Of a stretch of DNA of 64,000 bases, positions 1 through 9,525 are shown piece by piece. A model generated the notes under the pieces. It did not search any database. It was not told the DNA's origin and saw only the letters and a program-made list of their open reading frames with translations. The DNA is from Roseiarcus sp963770275 (GTDB taxonomy: Bacteria > Pseudomonadota > Alphaproteobacteria > Rhizobiales > Beijerinckiaceae). The DNA lies in contig CAVYPD010000036.1 of NCBI GenBank assembly GCA_963770275.1, positions 56,863 to 120,862 of the forward strand, in the 5' to 3' direction. The position numbers were made by a program, and so were the translations under genes. Every line of letters begins with the position of its first letter. Positions within the stretch are counted from its first letter, which is position 1.

Positions 1-1
1 G

Positions 2-106
2 TTCGTCTGGGAGAACGAGGCTCGCAAATACGTCGCGACGTATGAGCGGGTGCTGTGCCCGACGGCCGACTTCGACCGGAAGAAGGCAGCCGGGGCGCGG
101 AGTTAA
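2..106 (+). CDS. C-terminal end of a truncated gene, possibly a glycosyltransferase
   Basis: An open frame enters from the left edge and stops at TAA 104-106, leaving 34 residues that begin FVWENEARKYVATYERVL. An aromatic residue followed by an Asn/Glu/Ala-rich helix and a Tyr-x-x-Leu segment resembles the final helix of GT-B (group 1) glycosyltransferases. That is a resemblance only, because no catalytic region is present. Third-position GC is high, so it is very likely coding. The start lies outside the window. Confidence 0.5.
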   Translation, partial: FVWENEARKYVATYERVLCPTADFDRKKAAGARS

Positions 107-718
107 AACGCTTCGAGGCGCGCCCGCATAAGTTTACGCCCGCCAATGATTTCCGCCACTTAAGTGCGCTTTCGCGCCACTTTTTTCTCGCCGCAAACCC
201 CGCTCCGAAGGGGCGAGGGCGGGAGAACTGAGCGCCCGTTTCGTTGTGAGAACGGAGGAAGCCAAACCTCCTCGAAAGCCGAAGGGCCATTTCGCGATGC
301 GAAACGAAACGTTTCGCATGGTTTGGCTTAAGTCATTGAAATCATTACGATCGCTGAATTATAGATTTCGTGGGATCGTTTGTTTTCAAGGGCTTAAACG
401 CCATTTCGTTTCGCCGTTTTCCCATGACCCGCATTTCAGGTCCGATCTGTCGTGCCTGCGAAGGCGGGCATCCAGCCATGGATTGCCGAAATTTGGGTTT
501 CCCGCTCGCGCGGAATGACCACGACGGCGAGCCGCGATACATCCGAGCCCTTGTTTCGGGACGAATGGCGGTCGTCGTTTGATCATCCTGACCATAGCAC
601 AAATTTCCTGGAAAGGGAATATGTTCCCTGCTTTCAGGCTTTTTTGCAAAAAGCCGGAGCACCAGTGACAGGCGCTTTGGCGGGCGTTTTTGCTGCGTCT
701 CTTGGGTTGCGGCTCCTG
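107..718. other. Intergenic stretch without a supported gene
   Basis: Between the partial gene at the left edge and the stop of the SDR gene there are about 610 bases with no frame that shows coding composition or recognisable protein similarity. Base composition is more AT-rich than the neighbours around 330-430. The only structured element I see is the degenerate palindromic repeat at about 451-520. Confidence 0.5.
451..520. repeat. Degenerate intergenic palindromic repeat
   Basis: The segment has a left arm reading CGTGCCTGCGAAGGCGGGCA and a right arm with CCCGCTCGCGCGGAATGAC, a partly complementary pair framing a 'CATCCAGCCATGGATTGCC' core. This layout matches the family of intergenic repeats common in Hyphomicrobiales and Rhodospirillales genomes ('GCGAAGGCGGG...CCCGC..TCGCGGGAATGA'). 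It lies in a gene-free region. Only one copy was noticed in this window. Confidence 0.45.
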
Positions 719-1480
719 CTAGAGTTGCACGCCGCGCGTCAGGGCGCCGTCGATGACGAGGTTCGTTCCGGTCGTAAAGCTGGAGGCGGGGCTGGCGAGA
801 AAGACGATGCCGCGGCCGATCTCGTCGGCCTTCGCCATTCGCCCGGTCGGGTTCAACGCGAGCGCCTGGTTGAAGAGGTCGGGCAGGTTTTTCTCGGCGC
901 TTTGCCAGAAGCCGCCTTCGAAATAGGTGTTGCCGGGCGACACCGAATTCACCCGGATCATCTTCGCCGCGTGCTGATAGGCGAGTCTTTGCGCGTAATG
1001 AATGAGCGCCGCTTTCATCGCGCCATAAGCCGGACCCGTGAAATCGACCTCGCGCCCAGAGACCGAGGAAATGATGACGATCGAGGGGTGTTTTGATTTT
1101 TCGAGGAAGGGCAGGGCGGCGTTGACCGCGTTCACGGTGTGCATCATGTCGACGTCGAACGCCTTGCTCCAGGATTCCTCGACATCCTGCGCGGCGAGCG
1201 CTGATACGTTGGCGACCAGAATGTCGATTCCGCCCAGCGCCTTCGCGCTGTCGGCGATGAACTTTTGAAGCGCGGCTTTGTCGGCCACGTCGATGCCGGT
1301 CCCGTAGGCGTGCACGCCTTTGGCAGTCAAATCCTTGACCGCGGCCTTCACCTCGTCCGCGTTGCGGGCGCAGATGGCGACGCTTGCGCCTTCCTGCGCG
1401 AAAATATCCGCAGCGGCGCGTCCGATGCCTTTCGTGCCGCCGGTCACGACCGCGCGCAGGCCCTTCAATCCGAGATCCAT
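719..1480 (-). CDS. SDR family oxidoreductase
   Basis: A 253-residue short-chain dehydrogenase/reductase, presumably a cytosolic NAD(P)-dependent dehydrogenase. The dinucleotide-binding glycine motif TGGTKGIG is at residues 13-20, a VAN motif sits near residue 90, the catalytic Ser is near 138-139, and Tyr152 and Lys156 form the YGAMK active-site motif. The length is typical for a classical SDR. I chose the ATG at 1478-1480 because a GGAGGG ribosome-binding site lies just upstream; the frame runs further back without similarity. The substrate cannot be deduced. The next gene is divergent (EamA transporter), so this appears to be a single-gene unit. Confidence 0.85.
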   Translation of the reverse strand: MDLGLKGLRAVVTGGTKGIGRAAADIFAQEGASVAICARNADEVKAAVKDLTAKGVHAYGTGIDVADKAALQKFIADSAKALGGIDILVANVSALAAQDVEESWSKAFDVDMMHTVNAVNAALPFLEKSKHPSIVIISSVSGREVDFTGPAYGAMKAALIHYAQRLAYQHAAKMIRVNSVSPGNTYFEGGFWQSAEKNLPDLFNQALALNPTGRMAKADEIGRGIVFLASPASSFTTGTNLVIDGALTRGVQL

Positions 1481-1710
1481 GTTTCCCTCCGTAGTTTCAG
1501 TTAGGCGGCGGATAATCTTTGATTGTCGAGGCGCCTCGCATGTCATGGGGAACGACCATGTCGCGCGCTTCCTCCCTGCTCGCGCAAGCGAGAAATAGGC
1601 ATCCAACTCCGTCGAGTTGTCCTCACCGCGAGGCGTGGGTCGCGCACCTTCGACGCATTGCTGCTCGACGAAGCCGTTGAGCGCGATACAAGGACGTGGG
1701 GAGATTGGCA

Positions 1711-2610
1711 ATGGCCGTCGGCGGGGTTTGGATTCCGGTCACGCTTCTGGCGTCGAGCGCGCAGACGCTGCGCAACGCGATGCAGCGCGATCTGATCGGC
1801 GCGCTCGGCGCGGTGGGCGCGGCGCAGGTGCGCTTCTTGTTTGGCCTGCCGTTCGCGGTGATGTTCCTCGTAGGGCTCTTGGTCGCAACTGGCCTTAGCG
1901 CTCCGCGGCTGACCGCGGTCAGTCTCGCATGGACCATATTCGGCGCAGTGTCGCAGGTGATCGCGACCTCGCTCATGCTGGCGGCGATGCGCACCAAGAG
2001 CTTCGTCGTCGCCGTCGCCTATACCAAGACGGAAGCGGCGCAGATCGCGCTCTTCGGGCTCATCGCGCTCAACAATCCACCGACGGCGGCGCTGATCGCA
2101 GCGATCGCGCTGGCGACGATCGGCGTTGCGCTCATGGCGATCCGCAGCCGCAAGGAGCTTGTGGCCGATTGGCGATCGGCGGCGCTCGGTCTCTTCTCGG
2201 CCACCTTCTTCGCTTTCGCCGCCATCGGCTTTCGCTCGGCCGTGATCGGCGTCGAGAGCCCTTCGCTGGTCTTGTCCGCGTCGGTCATTCTGGTTGTTGG
2301 ATTGGCGATTCAATCTGGGGCGCTCGGGCTTTATCTCGCCGCCTTTGACCGTGCCGGCGCCCGCGCCATCATCGACGCCTGGCGCTCGTCTCTGTTCGCC
2401 GGCTTGATGGGCGCGCTCGCGTCGCAGCTCTGGTTTGTCGCCTTCGCGCTCAGCGAAGCGGCGCCGGTGCGCACGCTGGCGCTGATCGAGGTGCCGATGG
2501 CCCAAGTCGTGTCGCTGAAAATGTTTCGCGAGCCGCCGAGCTTGCGCGAAGGGCTCGGCATTAGCCTGATCGTGATCGCCGCGGGAATTCTCGTGTGGAC
2601 GGCCCGATGA
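1711..2610 (+). CDS. EamA/DMT-family transporter
   Basis: About 299 residues, very hydrophobic, with roughly ten predicted membrane spans in two similar halves, as in drug/metabolite transporters of the EamA (RhaT-like) family. The C-terminal half contains the typical segment LIEVPMAQVVSLKMF followed by a last span. The ATG at 1711 is preceded by GGGGAG about ten bases upstream, so I prefer it to an in-frame ATG at 1696. It would export or import a small metabolite across the inner membrane; substrate unknown. It is transcribed away from the SDR gene on the other strand. Confidence 0.8.
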   Translation: MAVGGVWIPVTLLASSAQTLRNAMQRDLIGALGAVGAAQVRFLFGLPFAVMFLVGLLVATGLSAPRLTAVSLAWTIFGAVSQVIATSLMLAAMRTKSFVVAVAYTKTEAAQIALFGLIALNNPPTAALIAAIALATIGVALMAIRSRKELVADWRSAALGLFSATFFAFAAIGFRSAVIGVESPSLVLSASVILVVGLAIQSGALGLYLAAFDRAGARAIIDAWRSSLFAGLMGALASQLWFVAFALSEAAPVRTLALIEVPMAQVVSLKMFREPPSLREGLGISLIVIAAGILVWTAR

Positions 2611-2747
2611 GACGGACGTAACGAGTTTTCCCACGACGTGCACGGTGAGCGGCCCGCAATCTGGCGCGCAACGCATCACATCGCCCCGCGATGGAGATTT
2701 CAAGCGATAGAACCGTGAGGGGAGGTCAGCAACGCGTAGGGCTATCG

Positions 2748-3140
2748 TCAGGTCCTGTTGCCCACATGCTGCTCTGCGCCGTCAACCGGATCGAGCCAGC
2801 GTTCGCGTCGCGGCGTCCACAATTCATAAGCCGGCGTGAAATCCGTGGGCGCATCGTCGAAGGCGCCGACTCGAACTTCGACCTCGTTGACGCCGTCGAC
2901 AAGCCCAAACACGGAAGACCCGCACGTGGCGCAAAAGTGACGGTTGTCGGTGGTTTGCCTCCAGCTTCCGGTCTCTCCGGTCACCGAGACTTGGTCCGAC
3001 GGCCAGACCGCAAAAAAATTGCCAAGCGAGCCGGTCTCCTTACGACACACCAGGCAGTGGCAAAGACCGACTCGGAGGGGCTCCCCGCTAACCTCAAACC
3101 TCACTTGACCGCAGTTGCAGCCGCCCGTTCGCTTTCGCAT
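2748..3140 (-). CDS. GFA family protein (CENP-V/GFA zinc fold)
   Basis: A 130-residue protein of the glutathione-dependent formaldehyde-activating enzyme (GFA, DUF636) family. Zinc ligands are visible: Cys8 and Cys10 (CNCG), Cys27, Cys29 and Cys32 in CHCLVCRK, and Cys70/Cys73 in FCATCGSS. The family folds around two zinc sites. Few members have a proven activity, so a formaldehyde role should not be assumed. It is an intact single-gene unit, with a convergent transporter gene downstream and no obvious partner. Confidence 0.85.
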   Translation of the reverse strand: MRKRTGGCNCGQVRFEVSGEPLRVGLCHCLVCRKETGSLGNFFAVWPSDQVSVTGETGSWRQTTDNRHFCATCGSSVFGLVDGVNEVEVRVGAFDDAPTDFTPAYELWTPRRERWLDPVDGAEQHVGNRT

Positions 3141-3373
3141 GTCTCACGCTTCGACTCCGGATCAATGAGCCTGTGCCGCTCGGAGTCCTTTCCACAACAA
3201 CACGCTCGGTGGCGGGCATTTGTTCCATAGAGGCGGATGCTGTCGGTTAGGCGAGCCGCCATGCAGACGCGAGATGCTCGGCCTACCTTGATCGTCCTCG
3301 CCACTGAGATTCCGGTCTGGACGGCTAGCTGAGACGCGCCCATACGCAAGCCAATCTGGAGGGAGATGATCGG

Positions 3374-3984
3374 ATGAAAACGCTTGCTCAATTCGTACGG
3401 ACGACAATTCTCGGCGGCGTTATTTTCCTGGCGCCAATCGTCGTGCTGATTGTCATCCTCGCCAAGGCGTTCGGCTACGCAAAGACGGGCGTACACGCCG
3501 TTGTTGTTCACGTTCCCGGCGGTTTCGGACTTGAGCATCGGCGTGGCCACGACGCTTTCGATCGCGACGGTCGCCCTGGTCTGCCTTCTTGCCGGGCTCA
3601 TCGCTCAGACCGTGATCGCGCAACGCCTCGTCAACGTCTTGGAGGCTTCGGTGCTGTCGAAGATTCCAGCCTACGAGTATCTGAAACAGGAGAGCGCAAG
3701 CGCCTTGGGCGTCGCCGAGATTGGGGAGCTTCCCGTTGTGTTCGTGCCCATGGAAGGGGGATGGCAGCTCGGCGTTCAAACCGAAGCGCTTGAGCAACGG
3801 CCTCGTCTCGATCTTCGTCCCCGGCGCGCCGAACCCGCACTCGGGCTCGGTCTTTTTCTTCTCGACGGACATTGTTCGGCCTGCGGGCATCAAGCTCGCC
3901 GCTGGGCTCGGCTGCCTCAGGCGATGCGGCGCCGGCGCATCCGCTCTCGGCGCCGATTGGCCCTCTGAGACTGCGCGGGGATGA
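3374..3984 (+). CDS. DUF502 family membrane protein, frame interrupted twice
   Basis: The N-terminal piece (from ATG 3374) has a first membrane span, and the middle frame continues with a second span (around IATVALVCLLAGLIAQ) and an LSKIPAYEYLKQ motif. A third frame carries the diagnostic IFVPGAPNPHSGSVFFF stretch. The pieces align in order with one DUF502 (COG2928) protein of about 200 residues. The breaks are near 3520 and 3795. At the second, removing one C from 'gagcaacggc' restores ENGLVS. Both look like single-base insertions. A second, intact DUF502 protein is at 46.2 kb. Function of the family is unknown; it is an inner-membrane protein. Confidence 0.75.
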
Positions 3985-4015
3985 CGCCTCCAACATCGAT
4001 ACAAGAGGAGCGGCG

Positions 4016-4954
4016 TTACGGCTTCGCCGGCGCGGCGGGGCCGAGCGGGGGCAGGCTCTTCAGATAGACGGCGATCGCCTGACGGTCGGACTCGGGCAAT
4101 TCGGCCAGGTTGCGAACAACCGCGGTCATGCCCGCGCCAAGGACGTCGCCGCCAGGCGTGAAGCCGCTGGTCAGAGCCTCGACAATGTCGGCGTCGGTCC
4201 AGTTCAGAAAGTCGCCGCCTCTCAGGTTCGCCGCCTTGCCATGACCGTCAGGCAATGGCGCGCCGGCGAGCGCATGCTTCAAGTCCATCTCGCCCAGAAA
4301 ACCCCGTGGCGTGTGGCATTCGCCGCAATGGCCGGGGCCCTCGACGAGATAGCGGCCGCGGTTCCATTGTTCGCTTTGCGATGGGTCGGGGCGAAGGCCG
4401 GCATTGTCGAAATAGAGGAGCTTCCACAAACCCACAGCGCGGCGGATGGAGAAGGGAAAGGGGAGGGCGTTCGCCGGCGCTTTGCCCTTGACCGGCGGCA
4501 CGGTGCGCAGGAACGCCGCGAGATCGGCGACATCCTTCGGGGTCATGCGCTGATAGGAGGCGTAGGGGAAGGCCGGGTAGAAGTGCTGGCCGTCGGGGGA
4601 AACGCCCGACAGGAGCGCGTTGGCGACATCGACCGGGCGCCAGGCGCCGATCCCGTCGACCGGATCGGTGGAGATATTCGGCGGGTAGAACGAGCCGAAC
4701 GGAGTCTTGAGTTCGAGCCCGCCGCCAAGCTTTAAGGGATCGTCCTGGCCCGGCGACTTGTGGCACGACTCGCAGCCGCCGGCGTAGAAAACGAGCCGCC
4801 CAGCGGCGGGGTCGCCGACCAGGCCGAGCGCTTGCCATTCCTCAGCCGAATAGCGCGGCCGAGGCGCCGACAGCGCCCATGCCAGCGCGGCCCCGGCGAT
4901 GACGACGACCGCGAGGACCGCGGCAACCCACTTCATCCGCGCGGGCGAGCTCAT
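4016..4954 (-). CDS. Di-heme c-type cytochrome
   Basis: A 312-residue exported cytochrome with an N-terminal membrane anchor or signal (about residues 8-29) and two heme-binding motifs, CESCH at 61-65 and CGECH at 210-214. The arrangement resembles the cytochrome subunits associated with membrane alcohol/aldehyde dehydrogenases, with the segment NISTDPVDGIGAWRP typical of that group. It should act in the periplasm as an electron carrier. It is 25 bases downstream of the class II cytochrome gene, so the two probably form one operon and could be consecutive electron carriers. No catalytic dehydrogenase subunit is adjacent, so its donor is unknown. Confidence 0.85.
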   Translation of the reverse strand: MSSPARMKWVAAVLAVVVIAGAALAWALSAPRPRYSAEEWQALGLVGDPAAGRLVFYAGGCESCHKSPGQDDPLKLGGGLELKTPFGSFYPPNISTDPVDGIGAWRPVDVANALLSGVSPDGQHFYPAFPYASYQRMTPKDVADLAAFLRTVPPVKGKAPANALPFPFSIRRAVGLWKLLYFDNAGLRPDPSQSEQWNRGRYLVEGPGHCGECHTPRGFLGEMDLKHALAGAPLPDGHGKAANLRGGDFLNWTDADIVEALTSGFTPGGDVLGAGMTAVVRNLAELPESDRQAIAVYLKSLPPLGPAAPAKP

Positions 4955-4979
4955 ATCCGCGCGCGGGCGAACTCAAGTC

Positions 4980-5417
4980 TCAGCCGCTTTTGGCCTTGTA
5001 GAGTTCGTGGCAGCTGCCGCAGTTCTTGAACACGGCCGGCGCGAGCTGCTTGAATGTCGCCTCGTCGGTAATTCCGGCCTGGGCGGCTTGGACGTCCTTG
5101 ACGAATTGGGCGAAGCGGGCGTCGAAGTCCGCCTTGTTCTCCCAGATCGCGGGCAGCGCCGCCGTTCCGCCGCCGGTCTTGCTGTTGTCAGGAAACAACG
5201 CTGCGGATTTCGTCGCGCCTTCGTTGAGCGTCTTCAGGGACTCCTTCACCGTCGCCAGATTGAACGGGATCTTGTCCTTCGACATGCCGAACAGCGTCTT
5301 CGCGGCTTCTCCGTCGTGCTTCATGAGCGCTCGCCGCTCGGCGATCGGATCGGTGTCGGCCAATACGGCGGTGATGCCGCAAGCCAGCGCGATTGCCACT
5401 GCCACTAAGCGTTTCAT
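4980..5417 (-). CDS. Class II cytochrome c (cytochrome c556/c'-like)
   Basis: A 145-residue protein with a clear signal peptide (MKRLVAVAIALACGITAVLA) and a single heme motif CGSCH at about 133-137, close to the C-terminus. That position is characteristic of four-helix-bundle class II cytochromes (c', c556) and unlike class I. It acts in the periplasm. It is the first gene of a probable two-gene unit with the downstream di-heme cytochrome. The ATG start is supported by the signal peptide, and GAG(A)GG-like bases lie upstream. Confidence 0.85.
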   Translation of the reverse strand: MKRLVAVAIALACGITAVLADTDPIAERRALMKHDGEAAKTLFGMSKDKIPFNLATVKESLKTLNEGATKSAALFPDNSKTGGGTAALPAIWENKADFDARFAQFVKDVQAAQAGITDEATFKQLAPAVFKNCGSCHELYKAKSG

Positions 5418-5640
5418 GAGCCTCTCCCAGACAATACCTGCGTGCTAAACACGGCCGCTGCCGCGTTTATTCTCGCAGGACAGCAATAATTGCGCGGGAT
5501 CGCAATCCAAAATCTTTGTGTTCAAGCGCAGGGCGCCGCCTCGCGCGCCATCATGGGCCGCGAGGCGCGCGCTGCGATTGGCTGGAGCATCCTCGCCGGA
5601 GGCGCGAAAACTCGGCCGCCCCCAGCTCTGATAAGCCGTT

Positions 5641-5952
5641 CTAATCAATCGCGGACAGGATGTGAATCGTCCGTTTGGCGACGAGATCCTTGGTCTTTTC
5701 CGAGTACGTCTTCATGTGTGGCGCGGCGACGTGAGCCCTGAGCGCCTCGGGGCTTTCCCAGGATTCGAGAACAACCAGACTGTCCGACCCGAAATCAGCC
5801 TGGAAAGGGCCGACACTCGCGGCGTCGATGTGACCGGCATATTCGATGCACCCCTTTTCGGCGTGCACATTGGGAACGTTGGCGCGAAAGGCGGTCAGAA
5901 GCTCGTCGCGGCGGCCCGGATTGGCGGTTATGATGGCGACTACGCGGATCAT
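5641..5952 (-). CDS. Antibiotic biosynthesis monooxygenase (ABM)-domain protein
   Basis: A 103-residue protein with the ferredoxin-like ABM fold: it opens with IRVVAIITANPGRRDELL, has the core EKGCIEYAGH, and ends VLESWESPEALRAHVAAPHM. Family members include putative quinol monooxygenases (YgiN-like) and heme-degrading enzymes. No heme-binding residues argue for the latter. It is a cytosolic dimer in known cases. Intact, with a divergent carbonic anhydrase gene on the other side of a 350-base gap. Confidence 0.8.
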   Translation of the reverse strand: MIRVVAIITANPGRRDELLTAFRANVPNVHAEKGCIEYAGHIDAASVGPFQADFGSDSLVVLESWESPEALRAHVAAPHMKTYSEKTKDLVAKRTIHILSAID

Positions 5953-6303
5953 TTGTTACTCTCGCTGTTGGTTCGGCTCCCGGCCGGCGCTGCGCACATA
6001 ACCTCACCCGCTCCGCCTTCGCCAGCGAAAAGCTGCGCGCCAAGTGGCGCTCCTTTCAGAGGTCGAAACGGCGATTATCGCCTGGCTTTGGGAACGACGG
6101 CGCGCCGCGCAAGAGCGGCCGCGCACATTCCTCCCTGTCGCCGGGAGGGTCAGCTGCTTCTCTGTCGTCCCAGCTTCTCCCGCAAACCGAAAAGCGCCGG
6201 GGGTCCGCAGTCGAGTTCAGCGCGCGCCATCCGTTCCTTGCGTCGCCGCCGCTGGCGCCCTATCGCAGTGCAGCATATCCCCTCTTCGCCCGCAAGCCGG
6301 CCC
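5953..6303. other. Intergenic region between divergent genes
   Basis: This 351-base region separates the ABM gene (left) and the carbonic anhydrase gene (right). It must hold both promoters, but no strong -35/-10 pair stands out. A small GC stem (CCTCCC at 6130, GGGAGG at 6143) is present. I see no convincing gene. Confidence 0.4.
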
Positions 6304-6907
6304 ATGGATCCCCTGATCGAAGGTTACCGCCGTTTCCGCGCCGAGATCTGGCCGGGCGAACGGGCGCGTTACGAGGCCTTGTCCCATTGGGGACAGAGCC
6401 CGGAGGCCATGGTCATCGCCTGTTCGGATTCTCGCGTCGACCCGCAGACGATCTTCGGGGCGGTGCCTGGCGAATTGTTCGTGGTGCGCAACGTCGCGGC
6501 GCTCGTTCCGCCCTATATCGCCTGACCCCGGCCACCACGGAACGAGCGCGGCGCTGGAGTTTGGCGTCAGGGTGCTCAAGATTCCGCGGCTGGTGGTGCT
6601 GGGACACGGGCAGTGCGGCGGTGTGAAGGCGATGGCTTTTGGGCCGCCGCCGCAGGCGCAAGACTTCATCGCCACGTGGGTTGAGCTCGGCAAGCCCGCA
6701 CTCGTCGCCGCGGGGGACGAGCCAGAGGGGCGCCTCGAACGGATCGAGGCGGAGGTCGTGCGCCTCTCGCTCGCCAACCTCATGACCTTCCCGTGGATCG
6801 CCGAGGCGGTCGCTGCACATCGGCTCGTTCTTCAGGGCTTTCTGTTCGACGTCCACACGGGGGTGCTTGCGCATGTCGGGCCAAGCGCGCTTGAGCCGGT
6901 GGATTGA
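6304..6907 (+). CDS. Beta-class carbonic anhydrase, frame interrupted once
   Basis: Reconstructed length is about 200 residues, normal for beta-carbonic anhydrase (EC 4.2.1.1), which interconverts CO2 and bicarbonate in the cytosol. The zinc/active-site residues are present: Cys40, Asp42 and Arg44 in ACSDSRVDP, and the His/Cys pair in GHGQCGG after the break. The first frame ends at TGA 6523-6525, and the second resumes with PDPGHHGTSAALEF, which is exactly the expected next segment. So one extra base lies near 6515-6525. A gamma-class enzyme is encoded at 31.3 kb. Confidence 0.85.
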
Positions 6908-6965
6908 AGCCTGCGCCGGCATTCGGAGGAACGGCGCGGCGCCGAGTCCGTCCCAAGGCGCCTCA

Positions 6966-8208
6966 TCACTTCGACAAACTGGCGCGCACAAGCGGCAGCG
7001 GAGCCTCGTAACGCGTCGGCCTGCCTTCGTCGACGTTATCGAAAAGAATAAGGACCGTCGCCTTGTCGGGCGTTTCGCTGAGGACGGTGAGGGTTTCCGC
7101 CTTTTCCGTCTCCCTTTCCGCTTCCCCTTTCTTATTCCATACCTTGGTCAGCCCGGTCGGAATCGTAAGAAGATGCTCGGGAGACGAGTGCGATTTCAGG
7201 TCTCTCATCCAATACAGATCGTAGCCAACGTCCGCCTGCTCGAGGGTCGGCCCCGTGAGCATAAGCAGGCCGCCGGCGTTCGGCAGCGCGGCCAGGTCGC
7301 GGATGCCCGTATTGGGGTTGTCGAAATGGACGCGAATCTCCTGCTCTTTGCTGGCCGTTACGACCTCCGCAGGCAGAGGTTTGTCTCCCGCCGCGAAAAG
7401 CGCGTCGACGGGCGCGCTGACAATAAGGATATCGCCTCCGACATTCGGCGTCCGAAGCCCGGCATAGAGGCGCCCGTCGACCACGGCGATGCCTTCGATG
7501 TTCCGCTGTTTCTGGCCCAGTTCCGCGACCGCGTCCGGGTCTTCCTTGTCCCAGGCGGAGATAGGTGGAATCGGAGGCAGCACATCTCCCAGTCGCCAAG
7601 TCCGTTCGATCGTCGGCGGGACGTCGCTGCTGATCGTGTCGGCGCTTGCCGTTTTGAAGCGGGTGAGCAGAAACGTCGAAGGCTTGAATTTTCCTTCGCG
7701 GCTGCAGGCATGCGAGCCGGAGACGTAAATGTAGCCGTCTGCTCGCGCGATCCCCTCGCCATCGAGTTCCTTGAATTTTCCGTCACTCGCCTCCGGGCAG
7801 TTCGCGCTCGTAGAGGTCGGCTTCACCCCAACGACTTGCCCGATATCCTCCTCTCGGGGGACCAGGGCAACCGACGCCGCCCGCAACTCGATGTGAAAAG
7901 CGTCGTCATGAGATCGGGGCGAGGAATCATCTTGGAGGCTGACGACCTCGGCTGAAAGCTCCTCGTCGTTGATGGTCAGGCACTCGCGCTTTTTGTCCAC
8001 ATCCGTGCCGAGACAAGCCATCCCGCTGATCCCGCGGGGTTTCCTGTCGGACCGGGACTCGGGAGCGGCGAATTCGCCCTCGACGATCAGTCGATGTCCG
8101 CCCGTGTTCGCTTGCGCATGAGCGATCCGCTCAGGAACTAAGAGCATCACCGTCGCGGCAAAGATTTGCGCGGCGATCGGCCTTCGGAATGCAGGCGAAT
8201 TCTGCCAT
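6966..8208 (-). CDS. DUF3616 domain-containing secreted protein, start disrupted
   Basis: About 410 residues. The body (e.g. IARADGYIYVSGSHAC, NIEGIAVVDGRLYAGLR) matches DUF3616 proteins, which are predicted beta-propeller-like and exported. The long frame has no ATG at its head. An ATG at 8206-8208 with AGGAGT upstream is one base out of frame. Dropping one G after it gives a start MQNSPAFRRPIAAQIF and a good signal peptide ending AHAQA. I therefore infer one inserted base just after the start codon. Function unknown; no operon partner. Confidence 0.75.
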
Positions 8209-8444
8209 GGTCTGACTCCTAAAAAATACGATCAATACTGGCGTTAAAAAAATTGACCGTCTGTCCGGCCGCTGACCCCATCCGAGAGCACACGGAATGA
8301 GGTCGCGAGCGGCGCACAAAGCCTAAGAGTTCGAATTTACCTTTGGTATTGTGAAAACTACCTACGCGCGGAGCCCAATCGCGTGGCGTTGGATTCAGGA
8401 GCGCTATCCGCCCTAGGCGAGAAATGCGCGCCGATATTGCCTCC

Positions 8445-9525
8445 TTAACCCCGTCCCTTGTCGCCACTGGGAGAAGGGGACTGCTCCCCTTTGCTGAACA
8501 GGAATGGGGCGACGTCGGAGACGCCGGGAGCTTTGTCGACGGAAAAGGGCATCGGCCGGCAGACGGCGAGCGCGGAGAGTCCGACGCGCGTCGTCAGCAT
8601 GCCGTTGAGCACGCCTTCGCCCATGCGGGCGGAAATACGCGAGGCGATGCCGTGGCCGACGACTTGCTGCAGCAGGCTGTCGCCGACCGCCATGCCGCCG
8701 GTGATCGCGATATGGGCGCCAATGGAGCGCGCGAGCTTGATGAGGCCGAGCAGGCCCGGGCCGGCCGCCGTAGATTTCGGCGATGCGTCGCACCAGCCGC
8801 ACGATCTGAGCGACGACGAACAATACGTCGAGGATTGCGCGCGGGCTGATCGCGGTCACGACCGACACGCGCTTGGCGGCGGCGGCGATCTCACCTTGCG
8901 CCTTGTCGTCGAGGGGACGCAGAAGCGCGCGCTCAGTGACGTCGATGAGGTCGCGCCCGTCGATGATCCCGCGCGTCGCTTCCTCGACTTGCGCTCGCGC
9001 TCGCGCCGTTTCAGGCCGGTTGCGATAAAGCGCGACCAGCTGGCCGACCAGGCGGCGCGCGGCGGCGCGATCGTCGGCCGCACGCGCCTTGGCGAAAGCG
9101 ACATGCATTTCCGCAATCCGCGTCTGGCGAGCGACCGCGAGAATCTCGCGCGCCGCAAGGCCGATGAGGCCGACCAGGAACACGAGGCCGAACACCACCC
9201 CGATGATCCCGAGCGACTCCGCTCTGGCGAACAGCCCTTCGATGAGGTTGGTCGCCCACAGGCCCAGACCAAGCGAGATGAGACCGCCGAGCCCCGTCCA
9301 GATGAGACCCCCGAGGGTGAGGCGCGAGCGAGCGATGAGTCCCGATTTCTGCGCGGCCTCGACCTCGAGTTCTGCCTCGTCGATTGGCGCCAGCTGGGCG
9401 GCGGGTATCGGATCATTCTGCGAGCGAATGATCGCTTCGGGGATAAGGGACCCAGGCTGATCGTCGACCGCGACACGCGAATCATCCAGGCGAAAGGCGC
9501 GGGGGCGGGGCGGGCGCTGGCTCAC
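8445..9525 (-). CDS. YcjF/TIGR01620 family (DUF697) membrane protein, frame interrupted once
   Basis: Around 359 residues once repaired. It has a cytosolic N-terminus rich in Pro and acidic residues, two membrane spans around residues 70-125, an arginine-rich helical region, and a C-terminal DUF697 domain (LVRRIAEIYGGRPG, then GHGIASRISARMGEGVLNG in another frame). The break at about 8760 is explained by one extra G in 'cccggg'. The gene starts four bases inside the end of the upstream YcjX gene (ATGA overlap), giving the usual ycjX-ycjF pair. The pair is linked to envelope stress in enterobacteria; the molecular role is not known. Confidence 0.8.

Noticed and set aside
1543..2703. A 386-codon frame on the minus strand
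   Set aside because: Antisense to the EamA transporter; composition dominated by Arg, Asp, Glu and His, as expected for a shadow frame.
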